Position numbers and translations under genes: made by a program
Shown here: in pieces, positions 9,080 through 20,764 of the stretch
How the letters are laid out: the number at the start of each line of letters is the position of its first letter
How positions within the stretch are numbered: position 1 is the first letter of the stretch
The notes under the pieces: generated by a model
Databases searched by the model: none
Seen by the model: only the letters and a program-made list of their open reading frames with translations
Told to the model about the DNA's origin: nothing
NCBI GenBank assembly: GCA_018340805.1
Contig: JACMZG010000008.1
Coordinates: forward strand, 59,785,906-59,849,905
DNA from: Microvelia longipes
Lineage: Eukaryota; Arthropoda; Insecta; Hemiptera; Veliidae
Length of the DNA stretch: 64,000 bases
Reading direction: 5' to 3'

Positions 9080-11460
9080 GTGTTACATACATAATGATAT
9101 TACTTTAATCCACACTAATAATTTTATTATGTTTAATAATTATTAATTAGTTTTTCCTCTCATTACTCTCCAAACTTCTGAAAGCCTAATAATTATTAAG
9201 ACCCTCTGAAATATTTTGTATTTTTCTTTTGACAGGGATATAATAATTATCATTTGAAGTCAGCTTTTGACCTAAACGATTATCATCTAAAAGATCAGTG
9301 TCATGATAACTTAAGAGATTAAAGTTAAATTATAATCCATAAAATACTCCCCTGCCCAACTGACCGCTTCATTTCCTTTGAAAAATCACTTTGGTGGCAC
9401 TCTCTATATCAACTACTCTAATTATACAAAGGCTATTGGATTTGATTTCCAAGTGCCCTAAATTGGATTGAACTTCGAATGTCTAATTAAACACTTTTGA
9501 GTCGTAAAAATCTTTCAACTTTTTCTTCTGTCACATGTCTTTTCAATGGCGAATCAATATTACAGTGTTCCAATGAACACTGTATGATAATAACCAGTTT
9601 TTGCAGCTTGAAGTATGTGCAATTCTTCATCTATTTCTTGAGTTTCATATAGTGTCAAGCAATGACATTGTATAGAAACCATTTAGATGGCTAGTAATTC
9701 ACAATCGTAAAATATTTCTTTTGTGCATCTTTCAGCACAGAATCTTGAACTGTTCGTATTGGAACGGTCAAGTTTTGATACCTTATTGGTCTGTCCTATG
9801 GGCTCCACTTACTATAAATTATCTATATGAGACGTAATATTAATTATCCTTTGTATCCTTTGTTTTAAATTATCAGGAGTATATCATTTAGTTTTGCAGT
9901 TAAAAGGGCTGTGGATGAATTTCTTTCTTAACTTCTATTAAAAAATAGCAGGGGTAGGAATATGAATATTAGAAATGAGAAACAGGAAGACGTATTGAAT
10001 ATTACTACAATAGATGCTCATCAGGACTTTTTGTTACAATGAATGTTTCCAGAAACAATAGGTCACCTAGCTCTTGAATTTAGAATATTTCGCATAGAAA
10101 TAAACCTATGCTTAGACGTTATATTCTTGGAAACTGGAAACGCAATCAGAGCTCGAGTCAAGTGGTCCGGAAATATTCTTTACAAAGCCAAAAAATATAA
10201 CTCCTCCTCTTTCTATTATACTGTTGTAATTTTGATACTAAAGCCTTTTCTTACAGCAAAATGAACGCTATTGAGAAACGGAATAAGACTTCATTTTTAT
10301 TTTTATCTCCTGGCTTTTATTTTTTATGTATATTTTTTGAAGTCTTCTTTAATTAAAATGTCACATAAATGTCCTACGTTAATGACTTTTTTTCTGAAAA
10401 GAAAAGCGACTTCTTTTCCCATTATTACAATATAGGCTTGCAAGGAGCAGCAGGAAAAGTAATGCATTAGGGTTGTATGGATACATGAGAACCATTTCTC
10501 CATAATCCTTGTCCTTTTATGATACTTTTTCATCAACAATCTATTAAAAATATTCTAAAAGAGATGTGTAAATCTTAAACTTATTTCTTTAAAATAACTG
10601 TATTTTGTTTCAGAGTAATCTATTAGCCATCTTCTAAGACACGAGATTTATGGTATACGTAAAAATATTCTAAATAAGGTATAATATAACATCGTATTGG
10701 TTTATTATAAGAAGGGTTATAAATGCCATTGTCAAGTTTAAATATCATTATTACTATGTATATAATTGTTAAGCAAGTTGTTTCGACTTTATATTTCGTT
10801 TAGAGAGAAATGAAGAGTTTAACACTCTAACAGAAAGGGGTGGGTCGTGTGTCTCAAGTAAAAGGACGATCTTTTAATGAAGAGTAAAATTATTTAGTTT
10901 AACAAGTGAAAAGAGGGGATAATTGTGTGAATGCATGATTAGTATAGTTTTGTCGGAGTCATGGAAAGACGGAGGAGTCGTTATTTGACTGTTGGTGTCG
11001 GGTACGTGATACTCAAGGATCCCGAGGCAACATTTCCCTCGTCCTTGTCTAGATTCCCCGAGGCTACAGGTAATTGGTTCGTGCCAGTCCCTTGAGATTG
11101 GCTTAGTTAGGGCTGGTTCAGTTCCAAAGTTTTCCTTCAGTTCATCTCCCTTATACAAACCTGGCAGCCTAAGCAGCAATTACTGTCACAGAGAAGACAC
11201 TCAGCCGATAAATGTAATTTATTGTTACATCCCTTTCTTTCTCAACTCTTCAACATTTAATTTCAATTAACGTTAAAACTCTGCCCTATACCCTTTAGAT
11301 AAAACTCCATTTCTGGGGAATTCTGTTTTCTTTCTTAAAAGTCTATTGTTTTTAGCGAATTTCCTCTTGAAAAATTTCTAATAGAATAGGTGGGCGGGCC
11401 CTTTCCATCCGTTCTATAGTGTTCAGAGATCGACTAACTGTTAAAAAATATACATAAAAC
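9080..11460. other. No recognisable feature
   Basis: AT-rich sequence. ORFs of 71-101 residues at 10,043-10,264, 10,324-10,539 and 10,874-11,179 match no family I know and have no supporting context. The stretch 10,940-11,170 is less AT-rich and may be unique host DNA. Confidence 0.45.
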
Positions 11461-11469
11461 CATAGCATA

Positions 11470-11960
11470 TGTACGAGTTTCTAAACTTTTTTTGTCTGAC
11501 GATAACTTTCGAACGCTTTCTTGGATCAGAATGAAACTTAGTACACAAATATATCGTGTAAAAGTATCGAACCCTATTGTTTATAAAAGATTTATTACGT
11601 CGTTAACCTATGACTCAGCAAAAAACTGACAAAAAAGGAGCAAAATCAGCTCCATGCATGCTCCATGATTCGGAAGCAAGTTAAAAACGTTACGTCAGAA
11701 ATGAAAAATATACGAAAAGGGCCAGTTATTGACAAGAAAGATTTATGTGTTAATTATTGTATATAATAAAATAAGCAAGTTAATATCAGTCCATCCTTTG
11801 CGTTCTCAAAATGCTAATTTTCTAGAGAATTTAAATTTTGTACAAAAATCAGTTTACCGCTGTAGTTGTTCTATTTGGAATTTTTTTTATGACGTCATTA
11901 ACCCGCAATAATGGCTTAGCGAAAATTTCAAAAAATCATAAAACGCGGAAAAATGAATTA
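11470..11960 (+). repeat. 5S-box family-related fragment
   Basis: The part 11,815-11,957 matches the middle of the family: GTACAAAAATCAGTTTACCG, CTGTAGTTGTTC, TGACGTCATTAACCCGCAAT, and the AAAACGCGGAAAAATG block. The preceding 11,470-11,690 contains a more distant variant (GATGAAACTTAGTACAC-like and TACGTCGTTAACC). The 5S-like segment is absent. Confidence 0.55.
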
Positions 11961-13870
11961 ATTATTAAATTAAAGTTAAAATCAGATTATTAAAGTCTTT
12001 CATCTTTTTATTCTTAAATTTTCTCTGGACCGACTTCAACTATAAACCTTTAAACACCTGTCTGTTTCAATAATTTTGAGTATTGAGTTTAGAAATTTAA
12101 CATAGGAAAACTACTTATAAACTCCTCTTAAAGGAAAATGTCAGCCTTTTGGTACCGGAGTAGCAGGTAATAAAAATTAATTTAGAATGTCAGGTATCAA
12201 AACGAACTATGGCATTCTAATAAGGGTAAAAATGACACTAGTACCGAATCGTATTTCTAACGCAGGAGCCATGACCTGACATTAAGTCAGGTTTCAAAAA
12301 TACACAAATTTCTACTTACTAACATTTTTCTTAAAGAAGAGATGATAATGATAGTCTTATAGAGTAATTCCCTTCTTTAAATTCAAAATAATAAGATTAT
12401 AAAAATAATTCTCATGTTTTCAATGGTATTTTTTACATGCTCAACTTACCAATTTTCGTTTAAGCTATAATTCAATAGAAAGTCAGTATAAAACACAAAA
12501 TATACAAAAACCTCGTTTATACTGAAGGTATATTTAAATTACTCAGAAGGAATATAAAAGAATGAATTGTGATCTCTCATTATTTGAGTTTAAACTACGT
12601 GATTTATTCCATTTTCTACCACTTCTCAATTGAGATTCTGTTACAAGGAGCAATGAAGAAATATCCTAAAGAGGGGAAAACCGTTTCATCCATAAAAAAA
12701 TATTAAAGTCTTTGGGGGTTTTAAAGGCTACCGGGTGATCTCATCATTAATTCTTTACTTTGTATTCGGTTTTATAGTGGAAGGAGCGAAAACCATCCAA
12801 TCGGACTTGATTTTACAAACGAGCTCCCCCAGGTCCCTCTTCAGCAACCACCGATGTTAATTTTCTTTGGAAAAAAAGGTCTGACTTCTCTAATTTGAAT
12901 TTCTTTTTCTTGAAAAAAGTTTTTATATTCCTAGATTCGTTAAAAAATTCTCTTTTCTCGTTTATAATATAATGGTTTTGAATTTTCGATTTATTATGAT
13001 TTTTTTTTTATTGCGGCTTAACTTAGTTTTGATTTTAAGAACTCATTAATTAAACTTTATTCAGTCATCATTAAAGTTATGAAATTATTCATAAATAACT
13101 TTAATTATTTTCCTTTTTACTTCTTTTTATTATAAACACCAATGAAGTTAAATGTTTGCAAGTCCCTTAATTTTTAGGTTTTGTAATATTAAAGACCTAA
13201 AAATTTTAAATTTGTTTTCATAATACAATGTCAAAATCTATTTTGAAGTAAGAGGAAGCAGGAATAAGATAAACTATATAAACTAAATATTTACCAAAGT
13301 GTAAATAAATACGTGCTACCAAATATGGGAATGAGGTTTCCTATCCACAATAACAGAACTTATTTGCGTACTTTTCTTTGTAGGAATCTTTAAACTTTTA
13401 TTCGCAATACTTGAGATTATCTTTGCTTGTCGTCAAACTGTAAGAATTCTGACAATAAGATGAAACTTGGCACATTTGTTTGTCTTATATAGAACTACAT
13501 ACGTGCAAATGATTTTTTATTAATTATTATTTTCCTTTAATTTATTTCATTATTTTTACTTTTTATTTTATTTCCATTATTATTTCTTTTTAATTTTCTT
13601 CTATTTCAAACCTAAAATGTTCCCACCGGCTTCTTGTTTCTTCAAGATAAATTTACTTCTAATAAAGTCAATGGCTTCATCTAAAATTTGCTTGTCACTG
13701 CTTACTACTAGCAATTCGCCTACATACGGACTAATATACACGACTGAGTTTCCTTTCCTTTGACATAAATACCTTTATCTGCGTCTAGGCCTTAAAATCT
13801 GATTTCTAATAAAAAGCCATTAAACGTTTTATAGCAAACCCTTCCGCTTGTCCGTAAATGGATAGTTGAT
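11961..13870. other. AT-rich sequence, no gene
   Basis: Nothing coding is supported. A short fragment of the 5S-box family on the reverse strand (AATAAGATGAAACTTGGCAC) lies at 13,450-13,510. Small hairpins such as ACCTGACATTAAGTCAGGT occur near 12,275. The interval 12,640-12,870 has mixed composition and may be unique. Confidence 0.45.
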
Positions 13871-13907
13871 AAGGAGATTGTATCCATTAGGGTTAAATAA
13901 AAACAAC

Positions 13908-13955
13908 GATTTTCGTGTGACGTTTCGACCAATCTGGTCATAATCACACAAGTAC
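13908..13955 (-). ncRNA. Degenerate hammerhead-like motif
   Basis: On the reverse strand TGTGT is followed by GATTA (cf. the end of CUGAUGA), TGACCAGATTGGTC (stem-II hairpin), GAAACGTC and ACACG. TGTGT/ACACG would pair as a 5-bp stem I and CGUC supplies a GUC cleavage triplet. The core differs from consensus at two positions. Confidence 0.4.
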
Positions 13956-14112
13956 TAAAATTAATAGAAAATTCATTCCGAGGAAGAATTAAGTAAAATA
14001 GAATCTAAAGTTACTGAGAAAAGGTGCAAAGTAATTATAGGAAATGAAGAATTTTCTACAAAATAAATTAAAAGTAATTCACATGAAGGAAAAGAAGAAT
14101 AGAGAGAGTAAA

Positions 14113-14335
14113 ACTAAAAATTCTGGCGCGGTGGTCCGCATGTGGGGCGAATTTCCTTTGGATGCGTGTTTCCGTGCTAAACAACAATCCTGGTTGGAAT
14201 GATAATTTTTATAGTTTTTTACATTATATAAGTTTACAACTACTAAATAAAATAAATCCGGCGCGGTGGTCCGCTGTCGGGCGAATTTCATTTAGAATGC
14301 GTGTTTCCGTGCTAAACAGCCCATTTCTTGCTTAT
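14113..14335. repeat. F-family arm present twice in direct orientation
   Basis: Two ~65-bp direct copies at 14,122-14,190 and 14,258-14,325. Each reads CTGGCGCGGTGGTCCGC or CCGGCGCGGTGGTCCGC, then GGGCGAATTTC, then GCGTGTTTCCGTGCTAAACA. They match the terminal arms of other F copies. Confidence 0.75.
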
Positions 14336-14361
14336 GCAAGAACCATGCCCATTGCGTGGTT

Positions 14362-14697
14362 CCGGTTCATACTTTAGAACCTAAGCAGTTACTCAATTGT
14401 CAAGCACTGCTCGTAACTCATTTTGTCTGTATTTTCCAAAGGAAATGCGCATAATTATCCAGTTGGTTGTACAAAACTATGCCTCTAAAATTAGAAGTAC
14501 GCACTATTATTTGCACTAGTTTAAAGATTAGTTACTTATCTTTAAGCTTAGTCAGTAATCTTTAAAGGTTTTAGCGCATTTCCTTTGGAAAATGCAGACA
14601 AAATGAGTTACGACAGTGCTTGACGATTGAGTAACTACTTAGGTTCTAAAGCATGAACCGGATTTAGCGAATTTCCAAAGGAAATTCGCTAAAAACT
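14362..14697. repeat. F-family foldback with palindromic terminus
   Basis: Arms of ~88 bp at 14,362-14,450 and 14,575-14,661 are reverse complements of each other (CCGGTTCAT, CCTAAGCAGTTACTCAATTG, CAAGCACTGCTCGTAACTCA). The ~125-bp loop is shared with copies at 16,062-16,200 and 27,185-27,320. Immediately outside the right arm is a near-perfect palindrome at 14,663-14,695, TTTAGCGAATTTCC-AAA-GG then the complement. The same AGCGAATTT end recurs at 50,291-50,310. Confidence 0.75.
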
Positions 14698-14774
14698 GGA
14701 AACGGAATAATGATGGATATAGTGTTTGATTGTCACAATGTATTCTTACTTCATTTTTTAAAGGCTGGTGGTCG

Positions 14775-14777
<3 letters not shown>

Positions 14778-14833
<56 letters not shown>

Positions 14834-14868
14834 TATATATATATATATATTATATATATAATATATTT
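14778..14868. repeat. (TA)n microsatellite
   Basis: About 90 bp of TA dinucleotides with a few TAA breaks. Tyrosine/isoleucine ORFs read through it are artefacts. Confidence 0.95.
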
Positions 14869-14871
14869 TCA

Positions 14872-15640
14872 CATTACTTGCTAATAAGCATACTGCCTGC
14901 ACATCGTAATGTTTAAAGTGATACCAATGTTGAGCTGCCATTGCTACTAATGCTCTTAAACTAGTACGTTTCATTACTGTTGAATAGGTTACTTGGGAAT
15001 CCTCTCCATATTCTTGGGTGATGCCTTGAGCCACTAATCTTGCTTTTCAATGTAAATCGTTGTAAGCCCACTTACATCAAAGTGGGTTCTTATTTGGACA
15101 TTTTTGGTGGATATCCACTTACTTTTGACACCACTCTTTCTTTAAGGTAGTTCTGAGAGCTCCCATACTTACTATAAGATCTCATTGATTTTTAATTCCA
15201 TTTTCAATGCTGCCTTCCATTCTGGATGTTTCAATGCTTCTTGTAGGTTCTTAGGTACTTCAAATTCTGTTCGTGTCCCATATGCGCTTGCAATAAACAT
15301 TCAAAATAAAAATTCATAAAAATCCGGTCTTGTTAAATTTCCTCTATCTCTTATGTTTCGCCTCACTAATTGTATATCTTGATTTTATTTAAATTTCTCG
15401 GTAAATTTTGTTTATTAATTTCCTCATCTTGTCCATTATTATTATTTCCATTATGATGACCAACTTCATTTTGATTTTTTATAATTATTCTGATTTTCGC
15501 TCTCCTCTTTCATATAGAATTTAAAAATTCAAAGTTTGTCCATTTGAATTTAATAATTCAAATTATATTATTTTGTCCAGGCGTTTCATTTTATAAATAT
15601 TTTTTTTTTGGGTGGCTGTAAAGTAGGAACTTTACATCCT
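14872..15640 (-). pseudogene. Ty1/copia polyprotein fragment (integrase-RT linker and RT start)
   Basis: Read on the reverse strand from about 15,640 leftwards. It starts in the low-complexity integrase-to-RT linker (asparagine-rich, then RRNIRDRGNLTRPD near 15,340), continues with EVPKNLQEALKHPEWKAAL near 15,230-15,285 (the conserved copia start of the RT, an EP-x-EAL-W-AM-EL pattern), then VWELSELP near 15,160, and RLVAQGITQEYGED with TSLRALVAMAAQHWYHFKHYDVQ at 14,890-15,045. Stops and frameshifts interrupt it, and the YVDD-box half of the RT and the RNase H are missing at the (TA)n tract. The ORF 14,828-15,034 covers the last part. Copy 2 of the large duplication repeats only the linker part (26,342-26,700). 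Confidence 0.8.
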
Positions 15641-15814
15641 CAAAGGAGTAGATGAAATGCGTTTTTTACTATCCGCCGACAATTTTTATAGTCGCTGGTG
15701 AAGTTCCTCAAATGCTCACTTAAGATTACACTAAAGTAGATAATTTACTTGAGAGAAAAGAGACGGTTCCCGCAGGGTTTATTCCTTGATGAGCCGAAAG
15801 GCTCTAAAACAGGC

Positions 15815-15815
<1 letters not shown>

Positions 15816-15903
<88 letters not shown>

Positions 15904-15927
15904 TATAATTATTATATATATATAATC
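15816..15927. repeat. (TA)n microsatellite
   Basis: About 110 bp of TA repeat; its counterpart in copy 2 is 26,912-27,047 with a different length. Confidence 0.95.
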
Positions 15928-16049
15928 CTGCGCTGTGACAGAGGATGGAAATAAGTAGGTTAATGGTCCTGTTCTTAATTTAGGCGAAATAAGGGCTTAC
16001 AAGAGTACACTGAAGCCCTTCCTACCGCAAGTAGAGTTTTATCACCAGA

Positions 16050-16914
16050 GGCGATGAGGAAATGCGCATAATTATCCAGTTGGCTGTACAAAACTATGCC
16101 TCTAAAATTAGAAGTATGCACAATTATTTGGACTAGTTTAAAGCTTAGTACTTATCTTTAAGCTTAGTCAGTTATCTTTAAAGGTTTTGCGCATTTCTTT
16201 GAAAAATACAGACAAAATGAGTTACGAGCAGTGCTTGACAATTGAGTAACTGGTTAGTTCAAAAGCATGAACCGGAACTATAAGCAAGGTACAATTATTT
16301 TGTAGATGTAACTTATATTAGTTAAAAAAACGATAAAAATTTCGTCCCAACACGATTTGAACCCAGGTACCCTGAGTTTGAGTGCTCGTATTGACTCCGG
16401 ACCACTGGCATTCAACTCAGAGGCCCAAAAAACATGTGACATGACACCCTACTCGAAATTTAATTTTTAATGACCGTAATTTTGGTTGTCGATAATTTTT
16501 TTGGGTATTTTCGACTTTTTGATAACTTAAAGTCGTTGTTTTGACTTCGGACCAGTTTCATTCGATTCAGCGCCCAAAAACCCATATAAAACGACACTCT
16601 ACTCGAAATTTATTTTTTATTGACCTAAAATTTGGTTTTTGGTAATTTACAATGGCTTTTTCGACTTTTTGGTCACTTAGAGTAGTCAGATCGACTTCGA
16701 ACCGGTTTCATTTAATTCAGCGTCCCAAAAAACATAAATATTGACCTTCTTCGTGGCGAAAAATATCAACCCTGAATTTTGCCGATTTTTGCAATATTTT
16801 GCTGACTCAGCAAACCGGGTTAATCATGTCCCAAAAACCTGGTGGCTTTTTTTTTTCGTGTTTTGTTTGATTAAAAAATATTAATCCGATCGAAAGATAG
16901 AATGTTTACAGAAA

Positions 16915-16978
<64 letters not shown>

Positions 16979-17098
16979 TATAATATATATATATATATTT
17001 ATATATATATATAAGTTCTCACAAACGTATGTTTTCGAATTCTATCATGACGCCTATCCCATTAGCGAATTTTATTCCCAAAGGAAATTTGCTAAAAA
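16050..17098 (-). repeat. Long F-family copy (in block copy 1)
   Basis: Contains the F loop (GCGCATAATTATCCAGTTGG), a tRNA-like segment in reverse (GATTTGAACCCAGG, then GACTCCGGACCACTGG), and two to three ~150-bp degenerate tandem units (GACTTCGGACC, CATTCGATTCAGCGCCC, ACGACACTCTACTCGAAATT). A (TA)n tract follows at 16,919-17,012, and the terminal stretch CCATTAGCGAATTTTATTCC ends the copy. The same order, inverted, is seen at 50,285-51,130. It interrupts the Gag region of the BEL fragment that follows. Confidence 0.7.
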
Positions 17099-18347
17099 GA
17101 GTTTTGCGTTTATTGCAAAGGGGGGCATTTACCGAAGAATGTCCAGTTCTGTTAAAACAAAAGCCGGAAGTTATAAAAGACTTTATTTAGAAAGAAAATC
17201 TTTGTTTCAGATGTTTGTGTCGAGGCCATAGAAGTAAAGAATGTAAGCGTCGAGCAAAGTGCTCGATTGAAGGTTGCGGAAATTCGCATCCGACAAGTAT
17301 TCACTCTATTTATCCATCAATGTCAAGTAGCGATGAGACTAAAATTAAAAATATTCGACATCTTGAAATATAAAATCAGGTAATATAGGGACAACATCTT
17401 TTATTATACCAGTTAGAATCAGTGTTAAGAACAATCCCCAAAATTCAAAATCACCCTAGTGTACGCGTTGTTAGAGGAGGAGTGACGTCAATACCAACAA
17501 CAAGGAATACCTACAATACTTGAGTTGTCAACAATGCACCAAAAGAGTCACAAGTACACAGTTTTTCTCAAAGCTAGTAATTACAAGCTTTGATACAAAA
17601 GTCGGTTTCGATCTGCCATATTACCTACTTAAGAGATTTAATACGGGGTCAGTTGACGAAATACCTACTCCAGACGGAGCCAAAAGGGTTACGCATTTAC
17701 GTCATTTAGAAAACAAATTATAACCTCTTATGAAAGATCGCGAAATAAAATTATTGATAGGCAATAATTGGTCTAGAGCTTTATGCCCAATAGAAGTAGT
17801 TAAGGGTAAAAAACGGAATTAGGATGGAGGATTTTAGGACCAAGACATGCAAAGAACAATTTAGTAGTAAAAAATTAGGAAATGGTATTAAGAAATTATT
17901 AATAAATTTAATTTGATTCTAGAACGAATAATAGTGATTATGGTTTAGGGTCTTTCAGTAAATGATATCAATTTCATAGAAAAAGAGCCAACACTACCCT
18001 TATTTGATCAATTTAGCGACGACGCATATGCAAAAAATCGTTGGCGTCAAGTGCAAGCCATCGCAGAAGCGTTTTGGGGTCGCTGGCGTAGGGAATACTT
18101 ACAAACCCTACAACCAAGACAAAAGTGGCCATCCTTTTGGAATAACTTAGAAGTAGGGGACATAGTGATTTGTAAAGATGACGCTTTCCCCAGATATTCC
18201 TGGCCTCTTGCTAGGATAGTTGATGTATTTAAGTGTAAGGATGGTCTTGTTAAAACAGTAGACTGAGGGTTTGCTGGAGACAGCGACAAAGATAGACCTG
18301 TGAATGCGGTAGTGCTTCTTGTTAAAGAACCAGATGAACTAGCGTAG
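17099..18347 (+). pseudogene. BEL/Pao Gag-protease fragment fused to C-terminal pol domain (copy 1)
   Basis: Forward reading in several frames. First comes the end of one Gag zinc knuckle (GGHLPEECPVLL-like in copy 2), then CFRCLCRGHRSKECKRRAKC with IEGCGNSHPTSIHSIY, the typical BEL/Pao CCHC arrangement. Around 17,460-17,480 is an aspartic-protease-like YALLEDGSDV (in copy 2), then LIGNNW near 17,755. After a very large deletion the C-terminal pol domain (DUF5641 type) follows at 18,000-18,347: NRWRQVQAIAEAFWGRWRRE, WPSFWNNLEVGDIVICKDD, SWPLARIVDVF. Reverse transcriptase, RNase H and integrase core are absent. One-base indels, including one near 18,264, make this copy more broken than copy 2. 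Confidence 0.8.
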
Positions 18348-18349
18348 AC

Positions 18350-18720
18350 TGGGAGTGTCATTGCCGTAAGCAATCCTAGGTTTACTTATAGGCTTACTTA
18401 AAAAAGGGAAATTTACACATTCGCCTTTGAAATCGAATGGCACTAATGAATTTCAAATTTGAATTTTGGACCTCAAATGAAATTAATTTACTAGTGCATT
18501 TTCAGCAACGGGATTACTTGTCAGGAAAGTTGATGTATTCTCGGTAAATGGTCTCGTTAGACATATTATATTATTTTGGGTATGGTACTCATCGGTTGGG
18601 TCCTAATTAGAGATGTTTGGCCCTCAACTGGTTCTCTGCTCTCTGGATGCTTAGCTCCAGCTGATAACTCCTAGTGAAGTGGGGTTAAAGGTAAGATTCT
18701 TAAAATTGGTGCCTGATGTG
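18350..18720. other. Non-coding stretch between convergent BEL fragments
   Basis: No ORF. It follows the DUF5641 stop on one side and precedes the stop of the reverse-strand coiled-coil frame on the other. Where 3' LTR sequence would be expected I could not find a second copy in the window to prove an LTR. Confidence 0.4.
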
Positions 18721-18721
18721 G

Positions 18722-19470
18722 TTAAGTTGATTGGGCTTGAGCTCCCTCAGTCTTGGGTGGTGTTAAATTGTTGAATTGGAATAAGTATTGCCTTGTAGCA
18801 GCCTTAACAGGGATAGCCCGAAGACTAAGGAGGACCGTTTCGACCTCATCTTTCTCTAGATCTGGGTCTTGCAGCGCGTCTTGCGCTGGGTCTTGCAGCG
18901 CGTCCTTTATCAACCTGACCTTTTCCATTTCAGTTTCTAAAGCTCGCCTTTCTGCATCTAATTCGGTTTGCCTCCTCTGTAACAGGCTTTCCTTCTCCAC
19001 AGCTTCTTCTGCTCCAAGTTGTAATCTTTGGGCAAACACCACTTCTATTTGACCGAGAAGCTCAAGGATCAAGATCTTAAGGATGTTGATTTTTGTGATG
19101 GTGCTCTAGAGAATTTATAATTTGATACCTGAGGATTTCTTATTGTCCACCTTATCGTTTAAGGTTAAGCTCTCATTCTCGAACCATTTACTAAGTCCTT
19201 GTAGACTATTGTATACTTTAGCTATTTCAGTTTCTTCCGCCTCTGGGAATGTTTCTATAAATTTATCAAAGTTTGACCTTCCTTCGTCTAGCAACAACTT
19301 TAATTCGCTAAGAGCAGCGCTTAACACTCCATGTCCTGCTCTCATTTTTAAACAACTCATACTCAGCCTGTTTGAGTTCAATATTATTTACTATGTTTTT
19401 TATCAGGTCTGGTTTCATTTTAATTGCCTCTTTTCTTCTTTTTCGAGTTACTATACCTGGTTCTGACATT
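18722..19470 (-). pseudogene. BEL-like Gag N-terminal region, reverse strand (copy 1)
   Basis: Two reverse frames. The upstream one (19,115-19,470) reads AALSELKLLLDEGRSNFDKF, IETFPEAEETEIAKVYNSL and QGLSKWFENESLTLNDKV. The downstream one (18,722-19,072) is a charged coiled coil (KESLLQRRQTELDAERRALE, TEMEKVRLIKDALQD with a short duplicated DALQDP). A basic start (KRKRMSEPGIVTRKRRKEAI) is intact in copy 2. The composition and pattern resemble the leading helical part of BEL/Pao Gag. It is convergent with the DUF5641 fragment to its left, so two elements or an inverted rearrangement are present. Confidence 0.55.
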
Positions 19471-19519
19471 CTTTTTCGTTTTTTCAAATTAAATTAATGA
19501 CTTTTGTTTGACAGAACAA

Positions 19520-19615
19520 ATAATAATATTATGAATATAATATATTAATAATATATTAATTAATAATTTATTGAATTAATATATTAATATATATTAATTA
19601 ATAAATTAATTAATA

Positions 19616-19663
<48 letters not shown>

Positions 19664-19665
19664 TT
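19520..19665. repeat. TTAATA-rich and (TA)n low-complexity tract
   Basis: ATTAATATATT-type low-complexity sequence passing into (TA)n then a poly-T. The counterpart in copy 2 is 30,670-30,807. Confidence 0.9.
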
Positions 19666-20011
19666 TTTTTTTATATTATTAATATTATTTTGTTATTGCA
19701 CTATTTTAAATTCTAATTCTAATTTGACTTACAATCTTTTTTTCTACTTTGACATAAAATCGTCTTTATTTCTTGGTTTCTGTTTTTTTTTCTTTGTACT
19801 TTGTACCTTTGTCTTAAGTTTCTACATTTCTGTAACTGTCGCTGCCGCTAGGACAGCGCGTTTCTTAGATCTAATGAAAAAGACTTTCTGTAACTGAACT
19901 AATTATGTTTACTGTTTGTACTTTAACACTATTTGTACGTTACAGAAAGTTTCCTCTTTTATGTCTCGATCACTACTGATGATAAATCATTAACTTTTAT
20001 ATTAATGCCAT

Positions 20012-20014
20012 ACA

Positions 20015-20082
<68 letters not shown>

Positions 20083-20183
20083 TATATATACAGAATTTAA
20101 GATAGGAAACACTAAGAAATACTTACATAAAATTAGTAACGTTTCGAACTATGCTCTTCGTCTGACAGAGAGGGACTCATATA

Positions 20184-20248
<65 letters not shown>

Positions 20249-20268
20249 TATTTATAATGTATATAAGT
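20012..20268. repeat. Two (TA)n tracts flanking a hammerhead-like motif
   Basis: TA runs at 20,014-20,092 and 20,178-20,260. Between them, on the reverse strand, CAGACGA-AGAGC-ATA-GTTC-GAAACGTTAC lies at 20,125-20,165. This resembles the hammerhead core with the second base changed and a weaker stem I. The counterpart in copy 2 is 31,160-31,402. Confidence 0.6.
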
Positions 20269-20764
20269 GTTAATTACATAAATTAATTTAAATTCTTATG
20301 AAAAACTAAAAAATTAAAAAAAACAAACATCTTAATATAACTTTGGATTAATAATTATGAAGCAAAAATTTTATATTTAATCTACACATTATTTACAGAG
20401 CTACGGTAAACAAATAATAATACTGAATACTTGATATTTTACTTGATATTTATATAAGTTTACTATATTCTATGTTTTTTTTTGATTTGATTTTTTTATT
20501 TATTTGATTAATGTACATATTATTTATTTATAGAAATAAGATTTTTTTTTATTTATTGGTTTTTATATTTAATTATTTGTACAAAACCTACATAACTTCT
20601 GGCACAAAACTAAATTTAGTTAAAAAGGAGCTCAAGACAAACTATAGAACATAATTTATTAACACATAACACATAATATTGATTAAAAGAACATAATATA
20701 GAAAAATATAGAAAAACTCATATCTTGAATAGTCGCTTATTCCATTGAATATTCTAAATTTAGA

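Noticed and set aside
10874..11179. 101-residue reverse ORF
   Set aside because: Composition is balanced, but there is no recognisable domain and no conserved neighbour; could be chance.
16340..16415. Possible tRNA gene on the reverse strand (also 27,478-27,545 and 51,000-51,065)
   Set aside because: A- and B-box-like words are present, but arms do not pair as a cloverleaf and the segment recurs within the F repeat, so it is repeat-derived.
18753..19052. Forward serine-rich ORF, also at 29,902-30,228
   Set aside because: It is the antisense of the coiled-coil Gag-like frame, which has the better protein composition.
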